NCBI RefSeq assembly: GCF_030817315.1 | Contig: NZ_JAUSZF010000001.1 | Coordinates: 1,286,501 to 1,350,500 of the forward strand | DNA from: Sphingomonas faeni | GTDB taxonomy: Bacteria; Pseudomonadota; Alphaproteobacteria; Sphingomonadales; Sphingomonadaceae | Direction of reading: 5' to 3' | Length of the DNA stretch: 64,000 bases | Part shown: positions 1-9,601 of the stretch, in pieces | Layout of the letters: every line of letters starts with the position of its first letter | How positions within the stretch are numbered: the first letter of the stretch is position 1 | The notes under the pieces: generated by a model | Databases searched by the model: none | What the model was told of the DNA's origin: nothing | What the model saw: the letters and a program-made list of their open reading frames with translations, nothing else | Translations under genes and position numbers: made by a program

Positions 1-2853
1 GCGCTGATCGACGCCGCGGTCCGGCTCACCGCCGCCGCCGCTTACCGCTCGGCAGGCACGGTAGAATTCCTCTACGATGCCGAACGCGACGACTTCTTCT
101 TCCTCGAGGTCAACACTCGGCTCCAGGTCGAACACGGCGTCACCGAACAGGTCACCGGCGTCGACCTCGTCGAATGGATGGTGCGCGGCGCGGCCGACGA
201 CTTCGCCTTCCTCGACGGTTTCGAGGCGAAGCCGGTCGGCGCATCGATCCAGGTCCGCCTCTATGCCGAGGATCCCGCGCAGGATTACCGGCCCAGCTCG
301 GGCCGGCTGGTCGGCGTATCCTTCCCCGAAGGCCCGCGCATCGACAGCTGGATCGCCGCCGGCACCGAAGTGTCGAGCTGGTACGACCCCATGCTCGCCA
401 AGCTGATCGTCACCGCGCCGACTCGCGACGCCGCGGTACAGGCGATGCAGGACGCGCTCGACCACACCATGATCGCCGGGATCGAGACCAACCTCGACTG
501 GCTGCGTACCGTGGTGCGATCGCCCGTCTTCACCAGTGGCGAAGTCTCCACCCGTGCGCTCGCCGACATCGCCTACACGCCGCGGTCGATCCGCGTGTTG
601 GCGGGCGGCGCCTCCACCACGGTCCAGGACTATCCCGGCCGACTCGGCCTGTGGGATGTCGGCGTGCCGCCCTCGGGACCGATAGACGCACTCGCCTTCC
701 GCCTCGGCAACCGGCTGCTCGGCAACGCGGAAGACACGGCGGGACTCGAGATCACCGCTGCCGGGCCGACATTGCTCTTCAACGTCGCCACCCGGATCTG
801 CCTGACCGGCGCCGATTTCGGTGCGGCCGTCGATGGCACGCCAGTGTCATCCTACGAACCGATCGACATCGCAGCAGGCCAGATCCTCAAGATCGGGCGC
901 GTCACCGGTGGCGGCATGCGCGGCTATATCTCGATCGCCGGCGGGCTCGACGTGCCGCTGTTCCTCGGCAGCCGCAGCGCCTTCACGCTCGGCGAGTTCG
1001 GCGGCCACGCCGGGCGCGCGGTGATGACCGGCGACACGCTGCATCTGGCCCGAACCGATCCTCCCAGCGTACCGGCAGCAACGCTCGCGCTAGCCGACCG
1101 CCCCGCGATCACCCGCGAATGGACGCTCGCCGTCCTCTACGGTCCACACGGCGCACCCGATTTCTTCACCCCCGACGACATCGCGATGCTGCGCAGCACG
1201 GCGTGGAAGGTGCACTACAACTCCAACCGCACCGGCATCCGCCTGCTTGGGCCAAAGCCGCAATGGGCACGCAAGGACGGCGGCGAGGCAGGACTCCACC
1301 CGTCGAACATCCACGACAACGCCTATGCGATCGGCGCGGTCGACTTCACCGGCGACATGCCGATCATCCTCGGCCCCGACGGTCCCTCGCTCGGCGGCTT
1401 CGTCTGTCCGTTCGTGGTCGCTCAGGCGGACCTGTGGAAGGTCGGCCAGCTCGCACCGGGCGACAGCGTCCGCTTCGCACCGATCGACAATGCGACCGCG
1501 GTAGCGGCCGAGCAGGCGCAGGACCGGCTCGTCGCCACGCTCTCCGCCCCGCTCGCGCCGGTGGAGGCGAGCGACCATCTCGGCTCGCCGATCCTGCGCG
1601 CGATCGAAGCGCAGGGCGTACGTCCGGCGGTTACCTATCGCCAGCAGGGCGATCGCAACCTGCTGGTCGAATACGGCCCGATCATGCTCGATCTCGAACT
1701 CCGGCTCCGCGTTCACGCGCTGATGCTCGAAGTCGAAAAGGCCGCGCTCGCCGGTATCATCGACGTGACCCCGGGCATCCGTTCGCTCCAGATCCATTAC
1801 GACAGCCGCCAGCTTTCGCAGGCCGCTTTGCTTGATGCGCTCGCCGAGGCCGAGGAGCGGCTCGGTGGCCTCGACGATTTCGAGATCCCCTCGCGCGTCG
1901 TCTATCTGCCGTTGTCGTGGAAAGACCCGGCGATCTACCAGACGATCGACAAATACATGGAATCGGTGCGCGACGACGCGCCATGGTGCCCTGACAATAT
2001 CGAGTTCATCCGCCGCGTGAACGGGCTCGACAGCATCGACGACGTCCAGCGTATCGTATTCGACGCCGAGTATCTCGTAATGGGCCTCGGCGACGTCTAT
2101 CTCGGCGCGCCGGTCGCGACCCCGATCGATCCGCGGCACCGCCTCGTCACCACCAAATACAATCCCGCGCGCACCTGGACGCCGCCCAACGTCGTCGGCA
2201 TCGGTGGCGCGTACATGTGCATCTACGGCATGGAAGGGCCCGGCGGATACCAGCTGTTCGGCCGCACCATCCAAGTCTGGAACGCCTGGCGGCAGACCGA
2301 TGCGTTTCGAGACGGCAAGCCGTGGCTGCTACGCTTCTTCGACCGCATCCGTTTCTTCCCGGTCAGCCATGACGAACTGACCGAGTGGCGCCGCGATTTC
2401 CCGCTCGGACGGCGCGCGATCCGGATCGAGGAGGAGGTGTTCCGCCTCACTGAATATCGCACCTTCCTTGCCGACAACGCGCCGTCGATCACCGCATTCC
2501 AGGCACAGCGCCAGGCGGCCTTCGACGAGGAGCGCGCCGACTGGGAGCGCAACGGCGAATTCGACCGGGTCGCAGCGTTGACCGAGGAAGCGGACGCTGG
2601 TGCCGGCACCGCCGAGATCGACCTGCCCGAAGGCTGCGAACTGGTGGAGGCCCCGTTCGGCGGCAGCCTGTGGAAACTACTGGTCGCCGTAGGGGCCGAA
2701 GTGACGGAGGGCGACACAATCGGCATCATCGAGGCGATGAAGATGGAATCGCCCGTGATCAGCCCCGTTACCGGTACGATACGCCGCATCTACGTCCAGG
2801 AACGGCAACCGCTCTCGCCCGGCGGCGCGATGCTCGCAGTGGAGGTGGCATGA
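1..2853 (+). CDS. uca: Urea carboxylase, 3' part (5' end outside window)
   Basis: The reading frame is open from base 1, so the gene starts upstream; 950 codons are present and roughly 250 are missing compared with the usual ~1,200 residue enzyme. Seen in order: the end of the biotin carboxylase ATP-grasp (EVNTRLQVEHGVTEQ) and its C-terminal domain (SIQVRLYAEDP), a KipA/AHS2 domain from about residue 190 (TTVQDYPGRLGLWDVGVP), a KipI/AHS1 domain from about residue 600, and a C-terminal biotinyl domain with EAMKM; the biotinylated Lys is encoded at 2740-2742. The family carboxylates urea to allophanate with ATP and bicarbonate. The stop overlaps the allophanate hydrolase start, which matches the known two-step urea amidolyase pathway. 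Confidence 0.95.
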   Translation, partial: ALIDAAVRLTAAAAYRSAGTVEFLYDAERDDFFFLEVNTRLQVEHGVTEQVTGVDLVEWMVRGAADDFAFLDGFEAKPVGASIQVRLYAEDPAQDYRPSSGRLVGVSFPEGPRIDSWIAAGTEVSSWYDPMLAKLIVTAPTRDAAVQAMQDALDHTMIAGIETNLDWLRTVVRSPVFTSGEVSTRALADIAYTPRSIRVLAGGASTTVQDYPGRLGLWDVGVPPSGPIDALAFRLGNRLLGNAEDTAGLEITAAGPTLLFNVATRICLTGADFGAAVDGTPVSSYEPIDIAAGQILKIGRVTGGGMRGYISIAGGLDVPLFLGSRSAFTLGEFGGHAGRAVMTGDTLHLARTDPPSVPAATLALADRPAITREWTLAVLYGPHGAPDFFTPDDIAMLRSTAWKVHYNSNRTGIRLLGPKPQWARKDGGEAGLHPSNIHDNAYAIGAVDFTGDMPIILGPDGPSLGGFVCPFVVAQADLWKVGQLAPGDSVRFAPIDNATAVAAEQAQDRLVATLSAPLAPVEASDHLGSPILRAIEAQGVRPAVTYRQQGDRNLLVEYGPIMLDLELRLRVHALMLEVEKAALAGIIDVTPGIRSLQIHYDSRQLSQAALLDALAEAEERLGGLDDFEIPSRVVYLPLSWKDPAIYQTIDKYMESVRDDAPWCPDNIEFIRRVNGLDSIDDVQRIVFDAEYLVMGLGDVYLGAPVATPIDPRHRLVTTKYNPARTWTPPNVVGIGGAYMCIYGMEGPGGYQLFGRTIQVWNAWRQTDAFRDGKPWLLRFFDRIRFFPVSHDELTEWRRDFPLGRRAIRIEEEVFRLTEYRTFLADNAPSITAFQAQRQAAFDEERADWERNGEFDRVAALTEEADAGAGTAEIDLPEGCELVEAPFGGSLWKLLVAVGAEVTEGDTIGIIEAMKMESPVISPVTGTIRRIYVQERQPLSPGGAMLAVEVA

Positions 2854-4640
2854 TGGACGGGCCGTTCGAAGTCGGCGCAATCGCCGCCGCCGTCTCGTCC
2901 GGGCGCACCGATGCGGTCAGCGTCGCCCAAGCCGCGCTCGCACGGATCGAAGCCTATGCCGCGATCCAGCCCGCGGTGTGGATCACCCGCATCGCCGACG
3001 CCGATGTCCTGGCATACGCACGCCGCGTCGATGCACAGATCGCCGCGGGCAAGGTGCTGCCGCTTGCCGGGGTGCCGTTCGCGATCAAGGACAACATCGA
3101 TCTCGCCGGCGTGCCGACCACGGCCGCGTGCCCCGACTTCGCCTATACGCCGTCCGTCTCGGCGAGCGTAGTCGAACGCCTGATCGCCGCGGGCGCGATC
3201 CCGATGGGCAAGACCAACCTCGACCAGTTCGCCACCGGGCTGAACGGCACCCGCAGCCCCTATGGCGCGCCAGCCTGCGTGTTCAACCGAGCCTATGTCA
3301 GCGGCGGATCAAGCTCCGGCTCGGCGGTCGCGGTCGCGGCTGGATTGGTGGCGTTCGCACTCGGCACGGATACCGCAGGATCGGGTCGCGTCCCCGCCGC
3401 GTTCAACGGGTTGATTGGCATGAAACCGACCAAAGGCCGCTGGAGTACCACCGGCCTGGTGCCCGCATGTCGCACGCTCGACTGCATCACCGTGCTCGCG
3501 CACTCGACAGTCGACGCCCGCGCGATCGACACCGTGCTGGCCGGCTTTGACGCCGCCGATCCCTATTCCCGCCCGCGTGAGGACCGCCCCGTCGCCACCC
3601 GTCGGATCGGCGTCCCCACGCCCGACCAGCGTATCTTTCTCGGCGATGCCACCGCCGCCCGCCTGTACGAACAGGCACTGGCAACATTGGCCGCGGGCGG
3701 TGCCGAACTGGTCGAGGTGGACATGGCCCCACTCCGCGAGGCGGCGATGCTGCTCTACGGCGGCCCCTGGGTGGCGGAACGCACCGCCGCAGCCCAACCG
3801 CTGCTCGATACGCACCCCGAGGCGATCGACCCGACGGTGCGCTCGATCATGGAAGCCGGACGTTCCGTCAGTGGCGTAGACGTGTTCGAGGGCCAGTATC
3901 GGCTCGCCGCGCTTCAGCGGATCGCCGAAGCGATGTGGCAGGATATCGACCTGCTCGCGCTGCCGACCACGCCGACGATCTACCGGATCGCCGAGATGCG
4001 CGCGGCGCCGATCGCGCTCAACAGCAACCTCGGGCTCTATACCAATTTCGTCAACCTGCTCGACATGGCCGCGCTCGCCCTTCCTGCCGGCTGGCGCGAA
4101 AACGGGACCGGTTTCGGCATCACGCTGATCGCGCCCGCCTGGACCGATCAGGGACTGCTCGACGTCGGCGAGGCCTATCTCGCCGCCGCCGCGCTTCCCC
4201 CACCCCCGCCACTCAACATCGAGGATAGTATGGAAACCGTGAAACTCGCCGTCGTCGGCGCGCATCTCGAAGGCATGCCGCTCCACTGGCAGCTTACCTC
4301 CCGTGAAGCGCGGCTGGTCAGTACCACAACCACCGCGTCGACCTATCGGCTATACGCGATGGCCAACTCCACACCGCCCAAGCCTGCGCTGATCTATGTC
4401 GGCGACGAGGACGGTGCCGCGATCGCGGTGGAAGTGTACGAGCTCGACGTTGCCGCCTTCGGCAGCTTCGTCGTCGAGGTCCCAGCGCCGCTTGCGATCG
4501 GCTCGGTGACGCTCGCCGACGGATCGGTCGTCAAGGGCTTCGTCGCCGAGCCGCGCGCGATCGTCGGCGCCGAGGACATCACCGCGCTGGGCGGCTGGCG
4601 CGCCTATATCGCCACGCTCTCCCGTCCAAGCGGCTCATGA
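2850..4640 (+). CDS. atzF: Allophanate hydrolase
   Basis: Amidase-signature enzyme that hydrolyses allophanate to ammonia and CO2, the second step after urea carboxylase. From the ATG at 2850 it has 596 residues, normal for the family. The Ser-cisSer-Lys triad is visible: Lys80 in FAIKDN, a serine in GGSSSGS near 154-155, and the nucleophile Ser178 in DTAGSGR. The C-terminal ~150 residues form the small allophanate hydrolase C domain. A second ATG lies at 2853; both overlap the uca stop (ATGATGA), implying translational coupling. The open frame extends further upstream, but that part lies inside uca. Confidence 0.95.
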   Translation: MMDGPFEVGAIAAAVSSGRTDAVSVAQAALARIEAYAAIQPAVWITRIADADVLAYARRVDAQIAAGKVLPLAGVPFAIKDNIDLAGVPTTAACPDFAYTPSVSASVVERLIAAGAIPMGKTNLDQFATGLNGTRSPYGAPACVFNRAYVSGGSSSGSAVAVAAGLVAFALGTDTAGSGRVPAAFNGLIGMKPTKGRWSTTGLVPACRTLDCITVLAHSTVDARAIDTVLAGFDAADPYSRPREDRPVATRRIGVPTPDQRIFLGDATAARLYEQALATLAAGGAELVEVDMAPLREAAMLLYGGPWVAERTAAAQPLLDTHPEAIDPTVRSIMEAGRSVSGVDVFEGQYRLAALQRIAEAMWQDIDLLALPTTPTIYRIAEMRAAPIALNSNLGLYTNFVNLLDMAALALPAGWRENGTGFGITLIAPAWTDQGLLDVGEAYLAAAALPPPPPLNIEDSMETVKLAVVGAHLEGMPLHWQLTSREARLVSTTTTASTYRLYAMANSTPPKPALIYVGDEDGAAIAVEVYELDVAAFGSFVVEVPAPLAIGSVTLADGSVVKGFVAEPRAIVGAEDITALGGWRAYIATLSRPSGS

Positions 4641-6064
4641 CCGCAGCGAACGCATCCCATGCGGCAACCCTGGCCGAGCTTCAGCGCGCCAAGGTCACGG
4701 CCGAAGCCGCCAACGAGGCGAAGACCCGCTACCTCGTCGCGGTCAGCCATGAGATCCGTTCGCCCCTCAACGTCATCTACGGCTACGCGCAGTTGCTGGA
4801 GCGCGACGACACGCTGTCGGGCGCGGAAGTCGGGACGATCATCCGTCGCTCCGCCGAACACGTCACCAATCTCGTCGAAGGACTGCTCGAAATCTCGCGG
4901 ATCGAGAGCGGCGTCCTGACGATCCGCTCGGACCTGATCGACATCCGCCCGCTGTTCGACCACATCGTCGACATGTTCCGGATGCAGGCCGCCGCCAAGG
5001 GCTTGGCGCTGACGCTCGAAATCGACGACCGGCTGCCCGCGCAGGTGAAGACGGACGAAAAGCGCCTGCGCCAGATCCTCATCAACCTCGTCTCCAACGC
5101 GATCAAATACACGCAGTCGGGCAGCGTCGCCGTCAAGGTCGGCTACCGCAGCCAGGTCGCCGATATCGAGGTCCGCGACACCGGCATCGGCATCGCCGCG
5201 GGCGACCTCGAGCGCGTGTTCGAACCGTTCGAGCGCGGCAACTCCGCGGAGGCGCAAAGTCAGCCCGGCATCGGCCTGGGCCTCGCCATCACACGCGTGC
5301 TTGCCAGCGTACTGGGCGGCGACATCGCCGTGGAAAGCACGCCGGGAGTCGGAAGCAGTTTCCGCTTCCGCATCATGCTGCCCGCCCCGATGGTCGCATC
5401 GCGCGCGCCCGTGCAGGGGGCAAGGATCACCGGCTATGCGGGGCCCCTGCGGACCGTGCTCGTGATCGACGATGATCCCGCACAACGTGCCATCCTCCAG
5501 GCGCTGCTCGCCGCGCTGGGCTTCGTCGTGCATACCGCCGCGAATGGAACGGACGGGCTCCTGCTGGCCGAACGCATCCCCGCCGATATCGTGCTGCTCG
5601 ACATCCAGATGCCGGGAATGAACGGATGGGAGGTCGCGGCCCGGCTGCGAGCGACGCATGGCGCAGCGCTGCGGATCGTGATGGTGTCCGCCGACGTGCA
5701 TGAACTCCACATCGGGGGCGAGAGCCGCGGCAACCATAATGCGTTCGTGACGAAGCCGGTCGAACTCGACGCGCTGATCACGCTGATCGGCACGCAGCTC
5801 GACTTGCGCTGGGACGAGGCAGCGGTCCCCGACATACCCGAGACGCCCGCGGAATCCGCCCCCCTACCCGCGGCGGCCTTGCCCTTCCTCGATCGCCTGC
5901 GGGACCTCGCGAAGATCGGTCACCTCCGCGGGTTGGAAAACGCACTCGATATGTTCGAGCAGACGATACCGACCGCCGCCCCCTTGATCGCGGTGCTCCG
6001 GCGCCAGTCGAGCGACCTCGATCTCGCCTCACTCCAAAAGACGCTCGACGATGCAGCGCGTTGA
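4637..6064 (+). CDS. Hybrid sensor histidine kinase with receiver domain
   Basis: 475 residues. A short helical N-terminus leads into HisKA with His38 in VSHEIRSPLN, then an HATPase_c domain (NLVSNAIKYT, DTGIGI, GIGLGLAI), then a receiver domain (VIDDD, phosphoacceptor Asp in LLDIQMPG, Lys in VTKPVE) and a ~90-residue tail. No membrane segment or recognisable sensor domain is present, so it is cytosolic and its stimulus must come through a partner or the tail. The ATG overlaps the atzF stop (ATGA) and its end overlaps the next regulator by 14 bases, so it is most likely expressed with the urea genes and may control them; that role is inference. Confidence 0.9.
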   Translation: MTAANASHAATLAELQRAKVTAEAANEAKTRYLVAVSHEIRSPLNVIYGYAQLLERDDTLSGAEVGTIIRRSAEHVTNLVEGLLEISRIESGVLTIRSDLIDIRPLFDHIVDMFRMQAAAKGLALTLEIDDRLPAQVKTDEKRLRQILINLVSNAIKYTQSGSVAVKVGYRSQVADIEVRDTGIGIAAGDLERVFEPFERGNSAEAQSQPGIGLGLAITRVLASVLGGDIAVESTPGVGSSFRFRIMLPAPMVASRAPVQGARITGYAGPLRTVLVIDDDPAQRAILQALLAALGFVVHTAANGTDGLLLAERIPADIVLLDIQMPGMNGWEVAARLRATHGAALRIVMVSADVHELHIGGESRGNHNAFVTKPVELDALITLIGTQLDLRWDEAAVPDIPETPAESAPLPAAALPFLDRLRDLAKIGHLRGLENALDMFEQTIPTAAPLIAVLRRQSSDLDLASLQKTLDDAAR

Positions 6065-6980
6065 TCCCGCAGACGCGGCACGGCCGGTCATCCTGATCGT
6101 CGACGACACGCCCGAGGCGTTGCGGTTCCTGACCACGACCATCGAAAGCGCTGGGATGACCGTCCTGATCGCGATCGACGGGCTCGCCGCGCTCGCGCTG
6201 TTGAAGAACATCACGCCCGACCTGATCCTGATGGACGCGGTGATGCCCAATCTTGACGGGTTCGAAACCACTCTGCGGATCAAGGCCATTCCGGCGTTCC
6301 AGCATCTGCCGATCATCTTCATGACCGGGCTGACCGAGACCGAGCATGTCGTCCGCGGGCTCAATGCTGGCGGGATCGACTTCGTCAGCAAGCCGATCGT
6401 GATCGAGGAGCTTCTCGCGCGCATCCGGGTTCACCTGGCAACGGCGCGCGTCGCGCACGGCAGTCAGCTCGCGCTCGACATGAGCGGCCGGCCCGCGCTG
6501 GCTGTCGACGGGAGCGGCGAACCCCAATGGCTGACCCCGGCCGCTAGCGCGATGCTGGAACGGCTGTTTCCCGGCTGGTCCTGCGCGTCCGGCGGGCTGC
6601 CCGAGCCCTTCCTCGCGGCGCTCAGCGTGTTGCAGGCGCGCCCGCCGATGCCGGGCGCCTTCATCACGGTCGATGCCGGCGATCGCACGCTGGAAGCAGG
6701 CCTGCTGCGCAACACCGCCGCGGACCAGTGGGTGTTTCGCCTGACCGAGCGCCACGAAGGCGAGGAACAGGCGATGCTGGCCGCCCAGCACGGCCTCACC
6801 TCGCGCGAGGCGGAAGTCCTGCTCTGGATCAGCCGCGGCAAGCAGAACCGCGAGGTGAGCGAGATCCTGGAGATCAGTCCGCGCACCGTGAACAAGCATC
6901 TCGAACAGATCTTCGAGAAGATGGGCGTAGAGAACCGTGCGTCCGCGACGGCGATCGCCGTCACCACGCTGACGCGATAG
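6051..6980 (+). CDS. LuxR/NarL-type response regulator
   Basis: 309 residues. N-terminal receiver with VDD acidic pair, phosphoacceptor Asp62 (LILMDAVMPN) and Lys in VSKPI; a ~100-residue linker without a clear family; then a LuxR-type helix-turn-helix at about 245-300 (LTSREAEVLLWISRGKQNRE, SPRTVNKHLEQIFEKMGV). It overlaps the kinase gene by 14 bases and is the obvious phosphotransfer partner. Expected role is DNA-binding control of the urea operon or linked nitrogen genes, judged only from gene order. Confidence 0.9.
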   Translation: MQRVDPADAARPVILIVDDTPEALRFLTTTIESAGMTVLIAIDGLAALALLKNITPDLILMDAVMPNLDGFETTLRIKAIPAFQHLPIIFMTGLTETEHVVRGLNAGGIDFVSKPIVIEELLARIRVHLATARVAHGSQLALDMSGRPALAVDGSGEPQWLTPAASAMLERLFPGWSCASGGLPEPFLAALSVLQARPPMPGAFITVDAGDRTLEAGLLRNTAADQWVFRLTERHEGEEQAMLAAQHGLTSREAEVLLWISRGKQNREVSEILEISPRTVNKHLEQIFEKMGVENRASATAIAVTTLTR

Positions 6981-6991
6981 GTCGAGGGAGC

Positions 6992-8611
6992 ATGGAGGCC
7001 ACCCGCGCCACAGCTATCCGAGCGGCACTCGCGCGGGGCGACAACGAGGGCGCTCTCGCCGCCGCAACCCGCTGGCGCACGGAAGTGCCAGACGCAGCCG
7101 AAGCGCATTTCCTCGCCGGGATCAGCGCGGCGGAACTCGGCAAGATACGCATCGCGATCGACCTGATCGAGACAGCGGTCGCGCTCGACGGGCACGGCGA
7201 ATACCAAGCCCAACTCGCGCGACTCTACACGCTCGTCCGGCGTGACGCGGACGCTGCATCGGCGCTGGCCGCAGCCGAGCTCTCACCGCCGACCGATCCG
7301 CTCGGACGCGACACGATGGGCTGCGTTTACGCGCGGCTGGGCGATCATGCCGCCTCGCTTCCCCACTTCAGCGAAGCCGTGCGACGAGCGCCCGCCAACA
7401 CCGCGTTCCGCTACAACCAAGCCGCGGCGCTGAGCTTCCTCGGGCGGCAGGGCGAAGCGGAACAGGCGTTGGAAGACCTGCTCGCCTTGAACCCGACCGA
7501 TGCCCGCGCGCACCATCTGCTGGCCGGATTGCGCCGCCAGACACCCGACCGCAACCATGTCGACCGACTCTCCGCAGTCCGCAAGACGACGCGGTCACCG
7601 CATGATCGCCTGCTGCTGGGCTATGCGCTCGCCAAGGAGATCGACGACCTCGCCGATCCGCACGCCGCGTTCGCCATCCTCACCGAGACCAACGCCGAGC
7701 ACCGCGCCACGCTGCCGTATCGCTTCGCCGACGACGCCGCCAATTTCGACGCGGTCGAGGCCTGCTGGCCGACGATCGCGAAGGCCCGGGTCGCGAACCC
7801 ATCACCTGCATCGCCGATCTTCATCGTCGGCATGCCGCGCACCGGCACCACACTGGTCGACCGCATCCTGTCATCGCACCCCGAGGTCGAGAGCGCCGGC
7901 GAACTCCAATCCATGCCGCTAGCCGTAAAAGCCGCCGCAGAAACACGCAGCCGAACCGTACTCGACCCCGAGACGATCCGCGCTGCCGCCAGCGCAAACC
8001 TCGGCGCGATCGGCCGCGACTATCTCGCTCGCGCCGCGTCCCACGCCTCCGGTACGAAACCGCGCGTCGTCGACAAATTTCCCGGTAATTTCCTCTATGT
8101 CGGCGTGATCGCCCGCGCGCTGCCCAACGCGAAGATCGTCTGCCTTCGGCGCAATCCGATGGACACGATCCTCGCCAATTTCCGCAACCTGTTCGCGATC
8201 GGCTCGCGCTATTACGACTACAGCTACGACCTGCTCGACATTGCCGCCTATTACCAACGCTTCGACCGCATGATGGCGCTGTGGCGCGAGGTGCTGCCTG
8301 GCCGCGTGCTCGAACTCCAGTATGAGACTCTCGTCGACAACCAGCGAGAGGAAACCGCCCGCCTGCTCAACCATTGCGGACTGGAATGGTCGGACGCCTG
8401 TCTCGATTTCCATACCAACACTGCGCCGGTCTCGACACCTAGCGCCGCGCAGGTCCGCCGGCCGCTCTACCGGGACTCGATCGATCGCTGGCGTCTCCAC
8501 GCCGACGCGCTGGCGCCCGCGCGCGACTTCCTGGAGCGTCACGGAATCACCGTCGACTTGCCGCCGGCGTACGTCATTCGCACACCTGCGACGCAAGCCG
8601 TCCCATCCTAA
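6992..8611 (+). CDS. TPR-repeat sulfotransferase
   Basis: 539 residues from the ATG at 6992, which has a GAGGGAG ribosome site; the open frame extends upstream but only as a shadow of the regulator gene. The N-terminal ~230 residues are helical tetratricopeptide-like repeats. The C-terminal half is a PAPS-dependent sulfotransferase: the 5'-phosphosulfate-binding loop FIVGMPRTGTTLVDRIL is at about residues 276-292 and a 3'-phosphate region follows (KIVCLRRNPMDTILANF). The TPR plus sulfotransferase layout resembles protein (tyrosine) sulfotransferase-like proteins, but the acceptor cannot be read from sequence. It starts 11 bases after the regulator and may share its transcript. Confidence 0.85.
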   Translation: MEATRATAIRAALARGDNEGALAAATRWRTEVPDAAEAHFLAGISAAELGKIRIAIDLIETAVALDGHGEYQAQLARLYTLVRRDADAASALAAAELSPPTDPLGRDTMGCVYARLGDHAASLPHFSEAVRRAPANTAFRYNQAAALSFLGRQGEAEQALEDLLALNPTDARAHHLLAGLRRQTPDRNHVDRLSAVRKTTRSPHDRLLLGYALAKEIDDLADPHAAFAILTETNAEHRATLPYRFADDAANFDAVEACWPTIAKARVANPSPASPIFIVGMPRTGTTLVDRILSSHPEVESAGELQSMPLAVKAAAETRSRTVLDPETIRAAASANLGAIGRDYLARAASHASGTKPRVVDKFPGNFLYVGVIARALPNAKIVCLRRNPMDTILANFRNLFAIGSRYYDYSYDLLDIAAYYQRFDRMMALWREVLPGRVLELQYETLVDNQREETARLLNHCGLEWSDACLDFHTNTAPVSTPSAAQVRRPLYRDSIDRWRLHADALAPARDFLERHGITVDLPPAYVIRTPATQAVPS

Positions 8612-8664
8612 CGTCACAACGCAGCGCGGTCGCATTCACCGCCAACCCAATCAGGTGCGATCCG

Positions 8665-9564
8665 ATGCAGAAAGTCACGATGCAGAAAGTGCTTCTGAGC
8701 TATGTGCAGCCCGTGATGGTCGCGGCCATCATCCTGTTCTGGGCATTCGGACCGGCGGACTGGATCAGCAACCCCTGGTCGATCGTGGTCGCGACCCTGA
8801 CGACCACCGCGCTGATCCAGGCGCTGGAATGGGTCAAGGAGCGGCATTCGAGCTGGCGCCTGACCCGGCAGGAGTTCTTCACAGACGTCTTCTACGTCGT
8901 GCTCAGCTACACCATGATCGCCTGGGCAACGAAGACCTTCGCCGACGAGCCGATGATGGCCGCCAAACGTGCGCTCGGCATCGCGACACCTTGGGCGATG
9001 CACCTGCCGTTCGTGGTGCAGGTCGCGCTGGTCGTCGTCCTAATCGAGTTCGGGCAATATTGGCTGCACCGCCTGATGCACAACCAGTCCTTCTTCTGGT
9101 CGACGCATGCGCCGCATCATCACCTGACGCAGCTCAATGCGATGAAGGGCGCGGTCGGCAATCCGCTCGAACTGTTCCTGATCAGCCTCAGCGTCGTCGC
9201 GTTGCTCGACCTGCCGCAGGCCGCGATCTTCTGCGCGCTCAACATCCTCGCGGTGGTCTCCACATTTGCGCATGCCAACACGCGCTTCGATCCGCCACGC
9301 TGGTACGCGTTCGTCTTCACCACGATCCAGAACCACAGCCTCCACCATTCGGTGGCCTATGAGGACACGCGCTGCAATTACGGCAATTCGCTGATCCTGC
9401 TCGATCGCATCTTCGGCACGTACCGCAGCGGCGAAGCCGAATTGGTCGGCCAGGACGACCGCCGACGGCTGTCGATCCCGGAACAATTCCTGTTTCCCAC
9501 ACGCCCGCTGATCGACCGCGTCAAGGCGCGGCAGTCGGATGCCGATGCAGAGGTCCCTGCGTAA
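8665..9564 (+). CDS. Sterol desaturase / fatty acid hydroxylase family membrane protein
   Basis: 299 residues with four or so hydrophobic segments. The di-iron histidine clusters of the family are present: HRLMH (His135, His139), HAPHHH near 149-154, and HSLHH near 222-226. Such enzymes use O2 and a di-iron centre to hydroxylate or desaturate lipids in the membrane; the substrate here is unknown. The start region contains a short direct duplication (GATGCAGAAAGT twice), giving two in-frame ATG codons at 8665 and 8680, so the true start may be either. Confidence 0.88.
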   Translation: MQKVTMQKVLLSYVQPVMVAAIILFWAFGPADWISNPWSIVVATLTTTALIQALEWVKERHSSWRLTRQEFFTDVFYVVLSYTMIAWATKTFADEPMMAAKRALGIATPWAMHLPFVVQVALVVVLIEFGQYWLHRLMHNQSFFWSTHAPHHHLTQLNAMKGAVGNPLELFLISLSVVALLDLPQAAIFCALNILAVVSTFAHANTRFDPPRWYAFVFTTIQNHSLHHSVAYEDTRCNYGNSLILLDRIFGTYRSGEAELVGQDDRRRLSIPEQFLFPTRPLIDRVKARQSDADAEVPA

Positions 9565-9601
9565 CCAACGATACTGACTACATACGGGGGCAAGTCACAG
9601 A

